DNA from: CAINVV01 sp964506325
Lineage (GTDB): Bacteria > Bacteroidota > Bacteroidia > Bacteroidales > Prolixibacteraceae
Direction of reading: 5' to 3'
Length of the DNA stretch: 64,000 bases
Assembly: GCA_964506325.1 (NCBI GenBank)
Contig: CAZDLO010000003.1
Location: forward strand, 1-64,000
Shown: positions 37,198-46,193 of the stretch, piece after piece
Layout: each line of letters starts with the position of its first letter
Numbering within the stretch: position 1 is the first letter of the stretch
The notes under the pieces: generated by a model
Told to the model about the DNA's origin: nothing
Databases searched by the model: none
What the model saw: only the letters and a program-made list of their open reading frames with translations
Program-made: the position numbers and the translations under genes

Positions 37198-40100
37198 ATG
37201 ATGAAAATGAAGCAAGTTTTTCTTGGAAAGGTTTGCATGCTGGCACTTCTGTTAATTTGCTCGGGCGCTCAGTTGTATGCCCAGAAAGTAACCGGTGTAG
37301 TTGTTGATGAAACCAATGTTCCAATACCAGGTGCAAACGTTGTTGTAAAAGGGACAACAAATGGTGTTGTCACCGACATAGATGGAAAATTTTCGATTGG
37401 ACCCGTTGACCTTGCAAAAGATATCCTGGTTTTTTCTTTTATCGGATACGATGCCAAAGAGGTAAAGATCAACGGACTGAATCAGGTCAACGTCCAGATG
37501 TCAAGCTCTACGCTTCAGATTGAAGAGGTTGTTGCCATTGGTTATGGTACTGTCAAAAAGCGCGATGTAACTGGATCTGTGGCCTCAGTCACCGGAAAGC
37601 AAATTACAGCCATTCCTGTTTCCAACGTGGCACAGGCGCTCCAGGGACGTCTTCCGGGTGTGAACGTAACCTCCCAGGATGGACGGCCTGACGCAAAAAT
37701 TTCTATTCGTGTACGTGGAGGGGGCTCCATCTCACAGAGCAACGACCCACTGACGTTGATAGACGGTATCCCGGGAAATATCAGCGATATCCCATCTGAA
37801 ATGGTTGAAAGCATTGACGTATTGAAGGATGCCTCTTCTACTGCCATTTTTGGAGCTCGCGGTGCCAACGGGGTTATCCTTGTTACAACCAAAAGGGGTA
37901 AATCCGGCGAAGTAAAGGTTAGTTATAGCGGATATGCCAAATTCAATACCCCAACAGGATATCTTGGCACTTTAAGTCCGTATGATTACCTGTCCTTCAA
38001 ATGGGGACTGCTGGATGTTTATTTTGGAGCAACCTATACAACACCATTCCAGAAACTGTTTGGTATTGGTGCCTACACCGGCAACAACACGGCAGGTATT
38101 GACGCTTACAAGAATGTATCTCCGTACAACGTACAAAAGGAGGTATATTTTGGTTCTTTCTCCCATAACCATGACCTGACACTTACAGGCGGAACTGATA
38201 AAACCAGGGTTATTCTTGGTTTAAGTTACCTGGATGAAGATGGTATGAAGCAGAATTCCTATGCCAAACGAGGTTCAGTATCCTTCAAGTTGGATCAAAA
38301 AATGAGTGATAAACTGGACTTCAACCTGGACGTGCAATACACCGATAAGAATACGATGGGTAACGAAGGCACGACCAGTGGTTATGGTTCTTCCCTTTCC
38401 GGATCCTATCGTTTCCGTCCTATCTCAAAAATCGATATCAAAGGTGACCAGGCCTTCCTGGGTGATGCCTCCCTGGGGGAGGAGATGTTTGTAATGGATG
38501 ACATGTACAACCCGGTAAATGTGATCAGGGACCGTGAGGACATGACCTTGTCTCAATCGCTTCGCGGTACTGCCGGTCTGAACTGGAAAGTTGTCAAAGG
38601 CCTCAATTATCATTCAGAACTGACCTTGACACGCGGTTATACGCAGGTGAAAAACTGGAGAGGTCCGACCCCTGCCAGCGGTAATGAGGTTAACTACCTC
38701 AACAGCAATGGAACCCTTCAATATGCGGGTGATGCAGATTACAGGAAAAATGATGCCAAATCCATGCGTTGGTCAAACACGCTGGGTTATGAAATCAAAG
38801 TAAATGATATTCACAGGATCAATGTTTTGGCCGGTCAGGAAGTATCCAACTCAGGCGGCACAAACATGCGCATCTACGGCAAAAAGTATCCGGCCAACTT
38901 TACCAGGGACAATGCTTTTGCCATGATCTCCCAATATGGTTCAGACCTGTCAATTTCTTCAGGTGTCAATACGCCAGGTCGTCTTCTTTCCTATTTTGGA
39001 AGAGCAAACTATTCTCTGATGGACAAGTACATGTTTGCAGCAACCTTCCGTGCTGACGGTTCTTCCAACTTCTCTCCTGAGCATCGTTGGGGATATTTTC
39101 CGGCCGGTTCCATTGCATGGCGCATGTCTGAAGAATCATTCATGAAAGGTATCAAGGGACTGGATGATTTGAAGCTTCGGGTTTCTTACGGCGAGGTTGG
39201 TAATGATGCCATCAGTGCCGACCAATGGTCTCAGTTGTGGGCTGCCGAAACGGATACACGCTGGCAATACGGACTTAATAAGGTACTTCAGCCCTCTTAT
39301 GACCTTGCCTCCGACCAATTGTCAAACCGTAATCTGAAATGGGAAACCACTATTACCCGCAACATTGGTCTTGACTTCTCCCTCTTTAACCATCGTTTGT
39401 CCGGAACTGTCGATGTATACAAGAACAGTACAAAAGACTTGCTGATGCTGGCAGATATTCCTTCTATTACCGGATTCACAACCAGTTATGCCAATATCGG
39501 ACAAACCAGTAACAAAGGTGTTGAAATCTCTCTTACAGGAACCATTTACAGAAGCAAGGATTGGAACATAACAGCCAGCGGCAACATCAACTTCAACCAG
39601 GGAAACATCGACAAACTGGCAGACGGGATGCAAAGTGCCTATGGAACACAATTCCTGCAATCAGGAATTCCGAATGCCGACTACAAATTATTGGTTGGCA
39701 AACCGGTTGGTATTGTGATGGGTTACAAAATGGATGGAAAAGGATACTATACTCCCGACGATTTCAATTTTGACGCTACCACCAATGTATACACTTTGAA
39801 AACCGGTGTAGCTGATCTTTCAAAGGCGTTTGTAGCTTATCGTGGCGGATTGGTCACAGGTGCACAACAAGCCTATCCCGGATTGCCAAAATTTGTGGAT
39901 AATGTCAAGGATGGTGTGATTGACGACAAGGACATCGTTGAAATCGGAAACATGAATCCCAAACATACGGGAGGTTTCAACCTTAATGCTTCCTTTAAGA
40001 GTTTCGACCTTGGCATGTATTTCAACTGGAGCTATGGCAATGATATCTACAATGCCAATAAGCTTGCTTCACTCTTCAACGGTAACAAAGGTGGTGGTTT

Positions 40101-40524
40101 GTACGGTAACAAACTGGCAATTGTGAAGGATTCCTATACCCTTTACGAAATCCAGAATGGCAGTCTTGTGAAACTTACAACTCCTGACAGGTTGAATGCT
40201 GCCAATGCAAATGCCAACTTGCCTTCAACCTACCTGCAACAAGGTTATGTTTCCGATCTTGGCATAGAAGATGGTTCATACCTGCGCCTCAACACGGTGA
40301 CACTGGGCTATACCTTGCCAATTAAACTGCTGGCAAAGGCCAAAATATCCAACATCCGCTTGTATGGATCTGTCTATAACGCATTTACACTAACAGGTTA
40401 TTCGGGATTGGATCCTGACGTGAATACGAATCAAAATAGCGCCCGTTATCCGACTCCCGGACTGGATTGGGGAACCTATCCTCGTGCCCGTCAGTTTGTA
40501 ATTGGATTAAATGCTACTTTCTAA
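37198..40524 (+). CDS. SusC-like TonB-dependent importer (pectin PUL)
   Basis: The protein has 1108 residues, a signal peptide (about 1-28, ending LYAQ) and a carboxypeptidase-regulatory-like domain at 30-105 (VTGVVVDETNVPIPGAN). The TonB-box-like EEVVAIGYGTVKKRDV spans 109-124. The plug has NVAQALQGRLPGV and VLKDASSTAIFGARGANGV. The barrel ends with FVIGLNATF. Three in-frame ATGs (37198, 37201, 37207) are possible starts. It is paired with the SusD gene 38 bp downstream and sits between GH105 and the pectinolytic genes, so oligogalacturonide-type products are the likely cargo. It is divergent in sequence from the SusC at 11751-15068. Confidence 0.95.
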   Translation: MMKMKQVFLGKVCMLALLLICSGAQLYAQKVTGVVVDETNVPIPGANVVVKGTTNGVVTDIDGKFSIGPVDLAKDILVFSFIGYDAKEVKINGLNQVNVQMSSSTLQIEEVVAIGYGTVKKRDVTGSVASVTGKQITAIPVSNVAQALQGRLPGVNVTSQDGRPDAKISIRVRGGGSISQSNDPLTLIDGIPGNISDIPSEMVESIDVLKDASSTAIFGARGANGVILVTTKRGKSGEVKVSYSGYAKFNTPTGYLGTLSPYDYLSFKWGLLDVYFGATYTTPFQKLFGIGAYTGNNTAGIDAYKNVSPYNVQKEVYFGSFSHNHDLTLTGGTDKTRVILGLSYLDEDGMKQNSYAKRGSVSFKLDQKMSDKLDFNLDVQYTDKNTMGNEGTTSGYGSSLSGSYRFRPISKIDIKGDQAFLGDASLGEEMFVMDDMYNPVNVIRDREDMTLSQSLRGTAGLNWKVVKGLNYHSELTLTRGYTQVKNWRGPTPASGNEVNYLNSNGTLQYAGDADYRKNDAKSMRWSNTLGYEIKVNDIHRINVLAGQEVSNSGGTNMRIYGKKYPANFTRDNAFAMISQYGSDLSISSGVNTPGRLLSYFGRANYSLMDKYMFAATFRADGSSNFSPEHRWGYFPAGSIAWRMSEESFMKGIKGLDDLKLRVSYGEVGNDAISADQWSQLWAAETDTRWQYGLNKVLQPSYDLASDQLSNRNLKWETTITRNIGLDFSLFNHRLSGTVDVYKNSTKDLLMLADIPSITGFTTSYANIGQTSNKGVEISLTGTIYRSKDWNITASGNINFNQGNIDKLADGMQSAYGTQFLQSGIPNADYKLLVGKPVGIVMGYKMDGKGYYTPDDFNFDATTNVYTLKTGVADLSKAFVAYRGGLVTGAQQAYPGLPKFVDNVKDGVIDDKDIVEIGNMNPKHTGGFNLNASFKSFDLGMYFNWSYGNDIYNANKLASLFNGNKGGGLYGNKLAIVKDSYTLYEIQNGSLVKLTTPDRLNAANANANLPSTYLQQGYVSDLGIEDGSYLRLNTVTLGYTLPIKLLAKAKISNIRLYGSVYNAFTLTGYSGLDPDVNTNQNSARYPTPGLDWGTYPRARQFVIGLNATF

Positions 40525-40562
40525 ATCTTAAAATGGTAATTAATCGTAAAAGAATATCAATT

Positions 40563-42614
40563 ATGAAAAAACTAGTACTATATATATGCCTGGCATTAAT
40601 GCCATCTATGTTTACCGGGTGCAAAGATTATTTGGATGTTTCCAATGCGGGACAATCCGACGATAATTTTGTCATGTCGAGTCCCGGCGAAGCCTTTAAA
40701 GCTTTGTCCTGGGCCTATGCCGAATACCGGACCAACGCAGCGCACGGAGGAAACTACAACTGGCAGGATCCACTCGGATCTGATGCCGAATACATGAGTG
40801 AATATCCTTCTGCCAACAATGTCATTGCCAGGTTGCAACCAGGGGCCGCAGCCATCAATAGTTCAATGGTCTTTTTCAATAGTTTAAATGTTACCCTTGC
40901 CCGTGCCTCGCGAGTTGCTGACCTTATTGCGGAAAAGGCTGAATACAAGACAGATGCTGCCGGTAGTGTGCCAACACCATGGACCCATATATACGGTGAA
41001 GCAATAACCCTGAGGGCATTCTGTGCCTGGGAATTGGTCCGTCACTTTGGGGATTTTCCTTTTGGCTATGAAAACAAAGTGGTGACAGAGTTTGAACTCT
41101 CTTCCCGATTCGCAATTATGGATAAGGTTATCTCAGAACTTAAGGCTGCAGAGAGCAAAATGTTCGTTTTAGGTCAGGGTGGTATCACTGCTGAAAGGAT
41201 GAGCCGAACCTTTGCCAATGCCCTGATTGGAGAAATTGCGCTCTATGCCGGTAGCTGGCAGACCATCCGTACTGATGTGAAAGGATTGTATGGCACTGTC
41301 CAGTTCACCAATAAGGGAGCTGCCGACGAATCCTGTGTTTATGCTCGCCGTACAGATTATCTTGATTATATCAGGATGGCAGAACAATACCTGACCGCGG
41401 CTGTTGGCACCCAGAGCGGAACTGCCAGGCTGATAACAACCGATTCCAGGGCTGTCAACAATCCGTTCCAAAAACATTGGCAGGAAACCAATTCACGTCG
41501 GATTAGTACTGAATCGCTTTTTGAAGTTGGTTGCGTGGCCGGTATCGGCAACAGTGAGTACGGATATAGTATGGCTCGTCCCGGCTCCAATAGCTCTGTG
41601 AATTCTTACCTGAATACTTTTGCAGCCATCCGCATTATTCCTTCTTTCTTCTACAATGCTTATGAAACCGGAGACATGAGACGTGACGTAAGTATGGTGG
41701 TTACCGGCAGCAATGCTGCGACAGGACAGGAAAACCTCATCCCGCTGGGTGTGGGAACCCGTATTGGCGGTGGCGGACCAAGTACCAACAAATGGGATAA
41801 AAACAGGGGAGATGTGCCTCTGTTCCTGAATGCTACATTCCGGTCCTCCGGTATCAATTACATCGTTCTGAGAATGGCCGATGTGATGCTTCAGCTTGCC
41901 GAAGCCAAAGCTGTTGCCGGTACAGACAATGCTGGTGCTCTCGCACTGGTCAACCAAATTCGTGCCAGGGCATTTGGCAATACTGGCAAGAACCTTACCG
42001 CACTGGCCGGGGATGCCTTGCTGGATGCTATTTACAATGAGCGCAAATTGGAACTTCTGGGTGAAGGTACTATCCGTTGGGACATGATTCGTTCCGGAAA
42101 ATTCAATGAGAGAGCCCTCGCGATACGCAAGGAAATGGCCGATATGACAGCAGGTCTCCAGGCCAACGGATTCTACACTTTCCCAAGCGGAAGAACCATC
42201 AGCAACTACGTTTGGACGAAATATGTTCAAATTGGCGGCAATGTGGCAACAGTTACCCAATCGCCTGTCGAATCTGATCCTGCACTTTACCCGGGATGGC
42301 GTGGAATTTACAATTGGGGAATCGCAACCTATACTGCAACAGCCAGGAATTTGGCCATTAAGGGATTGTATAACTATATTGACCCTGCAGGAGCAGAAGC
42401 TTCAGCGCTGGTTACCAGTGGTTACACCAGAGTGAACTGGGGTATAACAGTATGGAGTGATGCCAATGCCAAAGCGATGTTTAATGCTGCCATTCTGGAC
42501 GGGGTAGTCGGCCGTGAAACCAGTGCTCCCCGCTATTTCCACCCAATGCCCCTGACAGTTATTGATCAGTCAAAGGGTAAGGTAACCAATGGTTATGGAT
42601 TGCCTAACAAGTAA
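40563..42614 (+). CDS. SusD-like surface glycan-binding lipoprotein (pectin PUL)
   Basis: From ATG 40563 the protein has 683 residues, a lipoprotein signal with Cys20 in MFTGC and a typical SusD start (KDYLDVSNAGQSDDNF). SusD marks include YGEAITLRAFCAWELVRHFGD, LRMADVMLQLAEAKA, NQIRARAFG and YNERKLELLGEGTIRWDMIRSG. It is longer than most SusD proteins (about 500-600), with the excess in loops of the C-terminal half. The open frame extends upstream to 40467 inside the SusC gene, but that part carries no signal and is rejected. A strong hairpin follows the stop, ending this SusCD transcript or lowering readthrough to the enzyme genes. Confidence 0.94.
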   Translation: MKKLVLYICLALMPSMFTGCKDYLDVSNAGQSDDNFVMSSPGEAFKALSWAYAEYRTNAAHGGNYNWQDPLGSDAEYMSEYPSANNVIARLQPGAAAINSSMVFFNSLNVTLARASRVADLIAEKAEYKTDAAGSVPTPWTHIYGEAITLRAFCAWELVRHFGDFPFGYENKVVTEFELSSRFAIMDKVISELKAAESKMFVLGQGGITAERMSRTFANALIGEIALYAGSWQTIRTDVKGLYGTVQFTNKGAADESCVYARRTDYLDYIRMAEQYLTAAVGTQSGTARLITTDSRAVNNPFQKHWQETNSRRISTESLFEVGCVAGIGNSEYGYSMARPGSNSSVNSYLNTFAAIRIIPSFFYNAYETGDMRRDVSMVVTGSNAATGQENLIPLGVGTRIGGGGPSTNKWDKNRGDVPLFLNATFRSSGINYIVLRMADVMLQLAEAKAVAGTDNAGALALVNQIRARAFGNTGKNLTALAGDALLDAIYNERKLELLGEGTIRWDMIRSGKFNERALAIRKEMADMTAGLQANGFYTFPSGRTISNYVWTKYVQIGGNVATVTQSPVESDPALYPGWRGIYNWGIATYTATARNLAIKGLYNYIDPAGAEASALVTSGYTRVNWGITVWSDANAKAMFNAAILDGVVGRETSAPRYFHPMPLTVIDQSKGKVTNGYGLPNK

Positions 42615-42633
42615 GCCCTGTTTGATATTAAAA

Positions 42634-42670
42634 AATAGCCACCTGCAATTTTCAGCAGGTGGTTATTTTT
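42634..42670 (+). terminator. Rho-independent terminator after pectin SusD
   Basis: Arms 42634-42646 and 42655-42667 pair over 13 bp (GCCACCTGC core, with one G-U), with an 8-base loop. The second arm runs into TTATTTTT. It lies 20 bp past the SusD stop, separating SusCD from the enzyme genes. Confidence 0.85.
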
Positions 42671-42965
42671 GATAAGTAAAGGGAATAGAATAATGTCCTT
42701 TTTTTTGCACATTGCCCTTCTAAATCTCCCCGGAGATAGACTTTTAAATTGCGTCATTTCAACACAGGAGCATTCTCCCTTTTGGAAGGACAGGCGAGGT
42801 TCAAATAATTGCAGATGGCGACATTTTATGGCTCTCCCTGCTTAATTCTTCTTTTCTGAAATGTTTTTCTGGAAACGGGAAAGTTTGTTCCTGGTACAGT
42901 TCGGGAGTTCATGGTTAATATTGGTTCCACAAAAAGTAACGGTAATCAAATAAATTCTGAGGAGC
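42671..42965. other. Intergenic leader before the pectin enzyme operon
   Basis: About 295 bp between the terminator and the esterase gene. It must contain the promoter for the esterase-to-GH28 transcript, since a terminator precedes it. I see no TAnnTTTG with a properly spaced TTG, and no copy of the LacI-type palindrome found at 54002. Confidence 0.3.
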
Positions 42966-44966
42966 ATGGCAGGCATATTTCGGTTATTCAGGGTGATTGT
43001 TCTTTTATTGAGTGGGTTGGTTGCCGTCAGTCAAGTCGTTGCTCAACCCGGCAACAATGCGCTTTCCTGGAAAATGAACACGGCATTCAACAGTTACCTG
43101 CTCAGGGATGTCCACCAACAATACGGGGAACGAAATACCCGAATTTCCGCTGCTTTCCAATCCAAGGAGTCGATGATCCGTTACCGGGATGAGTGCATCC
43201 GCCGTTACAAAAAAATAGCAGGAGACTTTCCTTCACCCTCAGAATTGAATGCCAGTGTCCTTGGCGTTTCTAACCAGGATGGTTTCCGTGTGGAACGAAT
43301 AATGTTCGAGAGTGTTCCCAAACGCTATGTCACGGCAAACCTCTATCTTCCCAACGGCAATGGGCCATTTCCAGTGGCTGTAGAATTGTGCGGCCATGGA
43401 CAGGGAGGTAAAATGCCTTCCTCCAGGGCTGCCATCCTTTTTGCCCTCAACGGAATAGCAGTTCTTGTGGTTGATCCCATTGGCCAGGGTGAGCGAATTC
43501 AGTATGCCGACAAAAACAGTCAGTCTCTCACCCGGGGGGCCACCACAGAACATACCCTTCTCAATGCCGGTGCAAACCTTGTTGGCAGTAGTCTGGCGGC
43601 CTATGAATACTGGGACAATCACCGTGCGGTAGATTACCTGGTAACACGTTCCGATATTGATCAATCAAGAATTGGCGTGTACGGAAGCTCCGGGGGTGGG
43701 ACACAGACTGCCTATCTTGTCGGTTTTGAACCCCGGATTAAAGTGGCCTCAGTTTGCAGCTACTTTTCAACGCGCGAAAGGGTTTTGGAACTCAGCGGAC
43801 CATCAGACGGATGCCAGCATATACCTGGCGAGGGAAGCGAACAACTTGAAATATCAGATTTTGTTCTGATGATGGCGCCTAAACCTGTTCTCATCATGTC
43901 AGGACTGTACGACTTTGTCGACTACCAGGGCGCATTACAGGGGTTCAAGGAACTGGAACAGGTTTATAAAGTGATGGGCAATCCTGAAAAGGTCAGCATG
44001 TTCACCATTGAGGGAGGCCATGGAATGCCAAAACCCAAACGGGAGGCATTGGTAACCTGGTTCCGCAGATGGCTGACCGGCGACGACAGGCCAATCCGGG
44101 AGACCATGGATGTTACTGTTCCATTGATTAATCTTCAATGTACTTCAACAGGGCAGGTGGCGACATCAATGAATGACCAGGTTGCTATTCCGGATCATAA
44201 CCTTGCAGTTTCAGAACGGTTAAAATCAAACCGGGATGAGTTTATTAAGAATGATTCTAAGGTAATTGTATCACAAGTCAGGGAAATGCTGGGCATCACA
44301 TTCCCCAAGGCAAAAATCATCGCTGAAAAGACAGGTTTTCTTAAGATGCGCAATTATGACATCATCAAATACCAGGTAATGTGCAAGGGGGAATTACCGG
44401 TACCGGCAGTTGTCTGCTATCCTGAAATTACCAGTGCCCAAAGTAAGGTTGTCCTATATTTAAACGAAGGTGGAAAGGACGAAATTCTTGCGGATGAAAG
44501 TACAGTCGGGAAGTTCATCAGCCAGGGAGATATACTGGTGGTTGCAGACTTGCGTGGTTTTGGCGAAACTTTGGACCCGCTGTACCTCAACGATGCGAAA
44601 TACTGGAACAGGGAATACCGCAACGCAATGATAAGCATGCATATAGGTAAACCCATCATGGGTCAGCGGGTAACAGATATCCAAAGTCTGCTTGATTTCA
44701 CCACCGGTGATTCCGTTCTGAAAGGCTATCCCGTACAGATTATTGCGAATGGGGATTACGGTCCGGCAGTTGTTCATGCAACCTTCCTGGACAAGAGGAT
44801 TCAGAAGGTGGAAATATCCGGATCCATCAGAAGCTTCAACGATTTCCTTAGGAATACCATGCAGAAGGATGTTTATTCCAATGTCTTGTATGGTGTTCTT
44901 AAATATTATGATTTACCTGACCTGGCCAGTTTATCCGGGAAGGGCAGGATACAGTATACTGATTAA
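42966..44966 (+). CDS. Secreted two-domain alpha/beta-hydrolase, acetyl-xylan-esterase-like
   Basis: A protein of 666 residues with a signal peptide (about 1-26). The first alpha/beta-hydrolase domain (about 105-370) has the nucleophile elbow G240-S-S242-G-G in IGVYGSSGGG, an acid in GLYDFVD (Asp316) and His352 in EGGHGMP. This gives a plausible catalytic triad of the acetyl-xylan-esterase (AXE1/CE7-like) kind. A second hydrolase-like domain (about 430-665) has strands (VVLYLNEGG, ILVVADLRGFGETLD), but where the elbow should be it reads IIANGDYGPAV, with no nucleophilic Ser. The second half is probably inactive or structural. In this pectin operon the likely job is removing acetyl groups from galacturonan or its side chains. 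Confidence 0.75.
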   Translation: MAGIFRLFRVIVLLLSGLVAVSQVVAQPGNNALSWKMNTAFNSYLLRDVHQQYGERNTRISAAFQSKESMIRYRDECIRRYKKIAGDFPSPSELNASVLGVSNQDGFRVERIMFESVPKRYVTANLYLPNGNGPFPVAVELCGHGQGGKMPSSRAAILFALNGIAVLVVDPIGQGERIQYADKNSQSLTRGATTEHTLLNAGANLVGSSLAAYEYWDNHRAVDYLVTRSDIDQSRIGVYGSSGGGTQTAYLVGFEPRIKVASVCSYFSTRERVLELSGPSDGCQHIPGEGSEQLEISDFVLMMAPKPVLIMSGLYDFVDYQGALQGFKELEQVYKVMGNPEKVSMFTIEGGHGMPKPKREALVTWFRRWLTGDDRPIRETMDVTVPLINLQCTSTGQVATSMNDQVAIPDHNLAVSERLKSNRDEFIKNDSKVIVSQVREMLGITFPKAKIIAEKTGFLKMRNYDIIKYQVMCKGELPVPAVVCYPEITSAQSKVVLYLNEGGKDEILADESTVGKFISQGDILVVADLRGFGETLDPLYLNDAKYWNREYRNAMISMHIGKPIMGQRVTDIQSLLDFTTGDSVLKGYPVQIIANGDYGPAVVHATFLDKRIQKVEISGSIRSFNDFLRNTMQKDVYSNVLYGVLKYYDLPDLASLSGKGRIQYTD

Positions 44967-44982
44967 TGAACAGAAATATACC

Positions 44983-46185
44983 ATGAAAATTTTCACCTGG
45001 ATTTCAGAAATTCTCCTTATGGTCCTGATTTTGTTGCAAACAGGAAGTCTGTCTGCCCAGGACAGCCTTCCGGCGAAGACATTTACACCCATCGATCTCA
45101 GCCCGTTTTCAGACAGCAGGGGACATTGGTACAATATTTATGATGCCCGGAATATCATTTTCCCCAAGGTAAATCAACCCAAATTCAAAGAATCTGAAAT
45201 CCTTGAGATAGCTGACAATATATTGCTTTACCAGAGAAACAACGGAGGTTGGCCAAAAAATTACGACATGCAGGCTATTCTGACCGATGGTCAGTCTGAC
45301 AGTTTGATTCGGACGAAGGATCAGCAGCATACCACCTTCGACAATTCAACAACCTACACCCATGTAGAGTATCTGGCACAGGTCTATACTCAGGCACCGG
45401 TCGAAAAATACAGGGAGGCTGCATTGCGGGGCCTACAGTTTATGCTGAAGGCGCAGTACGCCAACGGAGGCTGGCCCCAGTATTTCCCGTTGGAGAAAAA
45501 CAATTACAGCAGCCATATAACTTTCAATGATGGTGCTTTTCTCGGTGTGATGAATACATTGAAAAAGATAAGGGACAACCATCCGGTATTTTCATTTGTA
45601 GGTCCTGAATTAAGGAAGAAGTCAGAAATAGCCTATGAGAAGGGATTGGAATGTATCCTAAAAACACAGATTATTAGCAAGGGCCGATTAACAGCATGGT
45701 GCCAGCAACATGATGAAGTTACGTTGAAACCTGCCTGGGCAAGGGCTTACGAAATGCCCTCCATCTGCAATGGTGAAAGCGTCCAGGTTGTATTATTCCT
45801 GATGAAAATTGATAATCCGGGTAATGATGTAGTGGTATCGGTGCAGTCTGCAGTAAAATGGTTCAGTGATTCCAGGATTTTATTTACAAGGGTTAAGACC
45901 GTTCAGGCACCTCCGGAGAAATCCCAATGGAGGGTCAACAGTACCGACAGGATTGTTGTTGCTGATTCACTGGCACCTCCCATCTGGACCCGTTTCTACG
46001 AACTTGAAACTGAAAGACCGTTGTTCAGTGACAGGAAAAGCAAAGTCCTGTACACCCTGGCTGAAGTTGAGAGGGAACGCCGCAGCGGCTATTCATGGTA
46101 TACTTATGCCCCGCAGGATGTCCTTGACAGGTACCCCGGATGGCAGAAAAAATGGGCTCCCGGTAAGAATGTACTGGCTAAATAA
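44983..46185 (+). CDS. PL10 pectate lyase
   Basis: The enzyme cleaves de-esterified homogalacturonan by beta-elimination. From ATG 44983 it has 400 residues with a signal peptide ending SLSAQ (about 26). PL10 marks are NNGGWPKNYD (86-95), Asp120 in TTFDNSTTYTH, ANGGWPQYFPL (160-170), SHITFNDGAF and CQQHDEVTLKPAWARAYEMPSI, in which Arg254 is the catalytic-type Arg of PL10. The C-terminal RSGYSWYTYAPQDVLDRYPGW is usual. The frame stays open upstream into the esterase gene, but the signal peptide fixes the start, 16 bp after the esterase stop. Only one catalytic module is present, with no binding module. Confidence 0.93.
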   Translation: MKIFTWISEILLMVLILLQTGSLSAQDSLPAKTFTPIDLSPFSDSRGHWYNIYDARNIIFPKVNQPKFKESEILEIADNILLYQRNNGGWPKNYDMQAILTDGQSDSLIRTKDQQHTTFDNSTTYTHVEYLAQVYTQAPVEKYREAALRGLQFMLKAQYANGGWPQYFPLEKNNYSSHITFNDGAFLGVMNTLKKIRDNHPVFSFVGPELRKKSEIAYEKGLECILKTQIISKGRLTAWCQQHDEVTLKPAWARAYEMPSICNGESVQVVLFLMKIDNPGNDVVVSVQSAVKWFSDSRILFTRVKTVQAPPEKSQWRVNSTDRIVVADSLAPPIWTRFYELETERPLFSDRKSKVLYTLAEVERERRSGYSWYTYAPQDVLDRYPGWQKKWAPGKNVLAK

Positions 46186-46193
46186 TACAAGCT

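Noticed and set aside
41493..42260. Minus-strand open frame of 255 codons inside the pectin SusD gene
   Set aside because: It is antisense to a clear SusD gene, with no family resemblance and no signal or operon context.
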